The translations under genes were made by a program, and so were the position numbers. The notes beneath the pieces are model-generated. The model saw nothing but the letters and a program-made list of their open reading frames with translations. It was not told the DNA's origin and did not search any database. A stretch of 44,519 nucleotides of DNA from Bacillota bacterium (GTDB taxonomy: Bacteria; Bacillota; Sulfobacillia; Sulfobacillales; Sulfobacillaceae): the NCBI GenBank assembly GCA_021795465.1, contig JAJYPK010000009.1:1-44519 (forward strand), read 5' to 3'. Shown here piece by piece: positions 42,621-44,519 of the stretch (its first letter is position 1; each line of letters begins with the position of its first letter).

Positions 42621-42884
42621 ATGCGTAATCGCCACCAAGGATTCACTATCGCGTTATTGTATGTGCTGATTGGAGCTATTGTCGGATCTGTGCTCGGTCA
42701 GTTGTTATCACCGCTGTGGCATCCTCTAGGCCGAGTGTTTTTTCGGCTGGGAAGTCCTTTAAATGTCCCCACAACTCTGAATCTTGGTGTGGTTGGGATC
42801 CAATTAGGCCTGTGGCTTTCTCTCAATTTGGGAGGAATTATCGGCTTGATTGGTGGATTTTATTGGTATCTAAGGCGAAAGTAG
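42621..42884 (+). CDS. DUF4321-type small membrane protein
   Basis: An 87-residue protein with two or three hydrophobic helices: IALLYVLIGAIVGSVLGQLL, then LGVVGIQLGLWLSLNLGGII. The end is YWYLRRK. It matches the small DUF4321 family found beside maf and radC in Firmicutes; function unknown. ATG 42621 is preceded by GGGAGG. The open frame begins at 42501, but the part before 42621 is not membrane-like and lacks a ribosome site. It is followed by maf after six bases, probably in one operon. Confidence 0.75.
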   Translation: MRNRHQGFTIALLYVLIGAIVGSVLGQLLSPLWHPLGRVFFRLGSPLNVPTTLNLGVVGIQLGLWLSLNLGGIIGLIGGFYWYLRRK

Positions 42885-42890
42885 GATGAA

Positions 42891-43454
42891 ATGGCATCAC
42901 TCGTACTCGCATCACAATCACCACGTCGGATTCGACTCTTAGAGAGACTAGGCCTAGAGTTCATAGTGGATCCTGCAGAGATGGATGAAACACCCAAATC
43001 CTGTGAGCAGCCCAATGCACTGGTGCGACGGTTGGCTGTTACCAAAGCCTTGATCGTTGGTCAGCGCCACCCAAATGCGTTAATCTTGGGTTCTGACACT
43101 ATTGTGGCCAAAGGTACGAGATTGTTTGGGAAACCACACACGTCCGATAGTGCAGAAGACATGCTGCGTAAACTATCGGGAACACGACACCAAGTCTATA
43201 CGGGTGTGGCGCTGTGGAATCCGTCGCAAGGGAAAGGTCATGTGAAAGTCGCGGTAGCGCACGTAACCTTTCGGGTGTTGTCAGCGTTGGAAATTCTGGA
43301 GTATGTGGCGAGCGGCGAACCGTTGGACAAAGCAGGAGCTTACGCGATTCAGGGACAAGCTGGTAAATGGGTGACCGCGTTTGAAGGAAATCTAGAGACA
43401 GTGATGGGATTGCCGACCGATGTGGTACAAAAACTTTTGCGCCATGGTGGATAG
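42891..43454 (+). CDS. maf: Maf-family nucleoside triphosphate pyrophosphatase
   Basis: A 187-residue Maf protein. The N-terminal LVLASQSPRRIRLLERLGLE (the SxSPRR substrate motif), the LGSDTIVAKGTRLFGKP motif, and the KAGAYAIQGQAGKWV segment near the C-terminus are diagnostic. The family hydrolyses non-canonical or canonical dTTP/UTP and may affect septum formation. A weak ribosome site (GTAGGATG) precedes ATG 42891. It sits directly before radC and mreB as in B. subtilis. Confidence 0.95.
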   Translation: MASLVLASQSPRRIRLLERLGLEFIVDPAEMDETPKSCEQPNALVRRLAVTKALIVGQRHPNALILGSDTIVAKGTRLFGKPHTSDSAEDMLRKLSGTRHQVYTGVALWNPSQGKGHVKVAVAHVTFRVLSALEILEYVASGEPLDKAGAYAIQGQAGKWVTAFEGNLETVMGLPTDVVQKLLRHGG

Positions 43455-43480
43455 AACCGGGAAAGTTCGGTGAAACGGGT

Positions 43481-44155
43481 TTGACGTACAAAGTAAAAGA
43501 TTTACCGTCAGACGAACGCCCACGGGAGCGCTTGGTAAAGCATGGGGCTAAGAGTCTTACCGATCGGGAAATCCTGGCCGTCCTGTTGGGAACCGGTTCT
43601 CCGGGGCAGTCGGTGTTGGAACTGGCCGGAGACCTATTGGTAGAGGGATGGACCGGGCTTTATCGCAAGTCGATAGATGAATTCCTGCAGGTCCGAGGAC
43701 TAGGGATTGCCAAAGCGTCGTTATTGGTTGCGGCGATGGAAATTGGGCATCGCCTGTCAAAGCAGCAGGTTGGAGGCATCATTGAGGGACCGGAAGACGC
43801 CGCCCTGCTGTTAGGAGACATGGTGAGCCTGGCGCAAGAAGAATTTCGGGTGATTTTACTCAACACCAAGGGTCGCGTGCTCACCATCGATACGGTGTTT
43901 CGGGGTGGACTAGACAGTGTGGAAGTATTTCCACGGGAGGTTTTTCAACGCGCCGTGTCGCGGCGGGCAGCATCAGTGATTGTGGCCCATAATCATCCCA
44001 GTGGGGATCCCGCGCCAAGTCCTGAGGACCGCAAATTAACGCGGCGCTTGGAAGAGGCCGGTGCCATAATGGGCATCGGGGTGCTCGACCATATTATCGT
44101 GGGCCGTTTGGGACACATTAGTTTGCATCAAGGTCAGACGACCAAATTGACTTAA
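43481..44155 (+). CDS. radC: RadC/DUF2466 JAB-domain protein
   Basis: A 224-residue protein. The N-terminal helix-hairpin-helix region (LPSDERPRERLVKHGAKSL) and IDEFLQVRGLGIAKA are followed by the MPN/JAB metal-binding domain with HNHPSGDPAPSPED (HxH-x7-D). Once thought a repair protein, its role is unsettled; the JAB fold suggests metal-dependent hydrolysis. No ATG or GTG is available near the conserved N-terminus, so TTG 43481 is chosen, with GGTGA ten bases ahead. It is between maf and mreB. Confidence 0.9.
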   Translation: MTYKVKDLPSDERPRERLVKHGAKSLTDREILAVLLGTGSPGQSVLELAGDLLVEGWTGLYRKSIDEFLQVRGLGIAKASLLVAAMEIGHRLSKQQVGGIIEGPEDAALLLGDMVSLAQEEFRVILLNTKGRVLTIDTVFRGGLDSVEVFPREVFQRAVSRRAASVIVAHNHPSGDPAPSPEDRKLTRRLEEAGAIMGIGVLDHIIVGRLGHISLHQGQTTKLT

Positions 44156-44171
44156 GGGGGACTTTTAACCC

Positions 44172-44519
44172 ATGAAAAGTATGTTTGCGGCCTTCACAAA
44201 AGATATGGGCATCGATCTGGGAACGGCCAACACGGTAGTCTTTGTCAAAGGTAAGGGAATTGTCTTGCAAGAACCTTCGGTTGTCGCCATTGATCAGATG
44301 ACGGGAGAAATTATTGCGGTAGGCCAAGAAGCGAAGCAGATGGTAGGTCGTACGCCGGGTAATATTCGTGCGGTACGCCCGCTCAAAGATGGGGTGATCG
44401 CCGACTTTGATACCACTCAGGCTATGCTAAAGTATTTCATTAAAAAGGCGAGCAATAACAACAGGTTGTTTCATCCGTTGGTCGTCATCGGGGTCCCGTC
44501 GGGAGTGACCGGTGTGGAA
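44172..44519 (+). CDS. mreB: Rod-shape determining protein MreB (3' truncated)
   Basis: ATG 44172 opens a frame of 116 codons that runs out of the window. It carries the bacterial actin start: [20 protein letters not shown] (phosphate 1 loop), then [40 protein letters not shown] and [16 protein letters not shown]. MreB organises cell-wall synthesis in rod-shaped cells; mreC and mreD would be expected outside the window. It follows radC by 16 bases behind a GGGGGAC ribosome site. Confidence 0.95.
   Translation, partial: MKSMFAAFTKDMGIDLGTANTVVFVKGKGIVLQEPSVVAIDQMTGEIIAVGQEAKQMVGRTPGNIRAVRPLKDGVIADFDTTQAMLKYFIKKASNNNRLFHPLVVIGVPSGVTGVE

Noticed and set aside
1-44519. CRISPR array or restriction/anti-phage cassette
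   Set aside because: No regularly spaced repeats and no Cas, methylase or restriction-type genes were seen; the only nuclease-like sequence is the decayed HNH fragment.

Overview
The window reads as a stretch of a Firmicutes chromosome, probably a Sulfobacillus-like acidophile. That assignment is inferred from gene order and overall resemblance; no rRNA is present to test it. Two blocks have classic Firmicute order: tig-clpP-clpX-lonB-lonA-engB (22189-30409), with the sporulation-type membrane protease LonB, and T-box-valS-folC-DUF4321-maf-radC-mreB (38255 to the end). Four tRNA genes (His, Arg, Leu, Gly), all with encoded CCA, precede tig.

Region 1 (1-6980) is a nitrogen and amine metabolism neighbourhood. 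It holds the end of a glutamine synthetase-type enzyme, an AhpD/CMD-like protein, a Dabb protein, an APC permease, a convergent class II glutamine amidotransferase, and a divergent IclR-led operon (cupin, IlvE-type aminotransferase, SDR, cupin). The AhpD-like gene is the strongest single discovery. Its reading frame is interrupted by TGA exactly where the second catalytic cysteine of the EX11CXXCX3H motif belongs, and the frame continues to a natural end at 691. A hairpin with a bulged U and an apical loop starting with G lies directly downstream. This is the expected form of a selenoprotein gene with a bacterial SECIS element.

Region 2 (6981-17133) is accessory. It contains a frameshifted RQC-minor-type DNA-binding gene and a graveyard of transposase, resolvase and HNH remnants. 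These flank a visibly GC-rich seven-gene minus-strand operon (15553 to 9059). The operon encodes a complete ABC ATPase, two ABC-2-like membrane proteins, a 690-residue permease with a large C-terminal ectodomain, an ECF sigma factor, a membrane protein that is probably its anti-sigma factor, and a second ABC ATPase lacking the Q-loop Gln, Walker B Glu and H-loop His. Five of the six junctions are ATGA overlaps, so the proteins are probably made together. It looks like a self-regulated envelope-stress or export system of a kind I do not recognise as described.

Region 3 (17134-21531) has a MarR regulator with an operator-like palindrome. It is translationally coupled to a fused double acetyltransferase that resembles ArsN2 joined to ArsN1. 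An M1 aminopeptidase follows.

Region 4 (22189-30993) is the protein quality-control block. Region 5 (31071-37639) holds a peptide-type ABC importer without its ATPases, two GNAT acetyltransferases and a solitary SBP lipoprotein. Region 6 (37877-end) begins with a groES that has no groEL beside it, expressed from a near-perfect sigma-A promoter. It continues into the T-box-regulated valS-folC operon and the cell-shape genes, and the window ends inside mreB.
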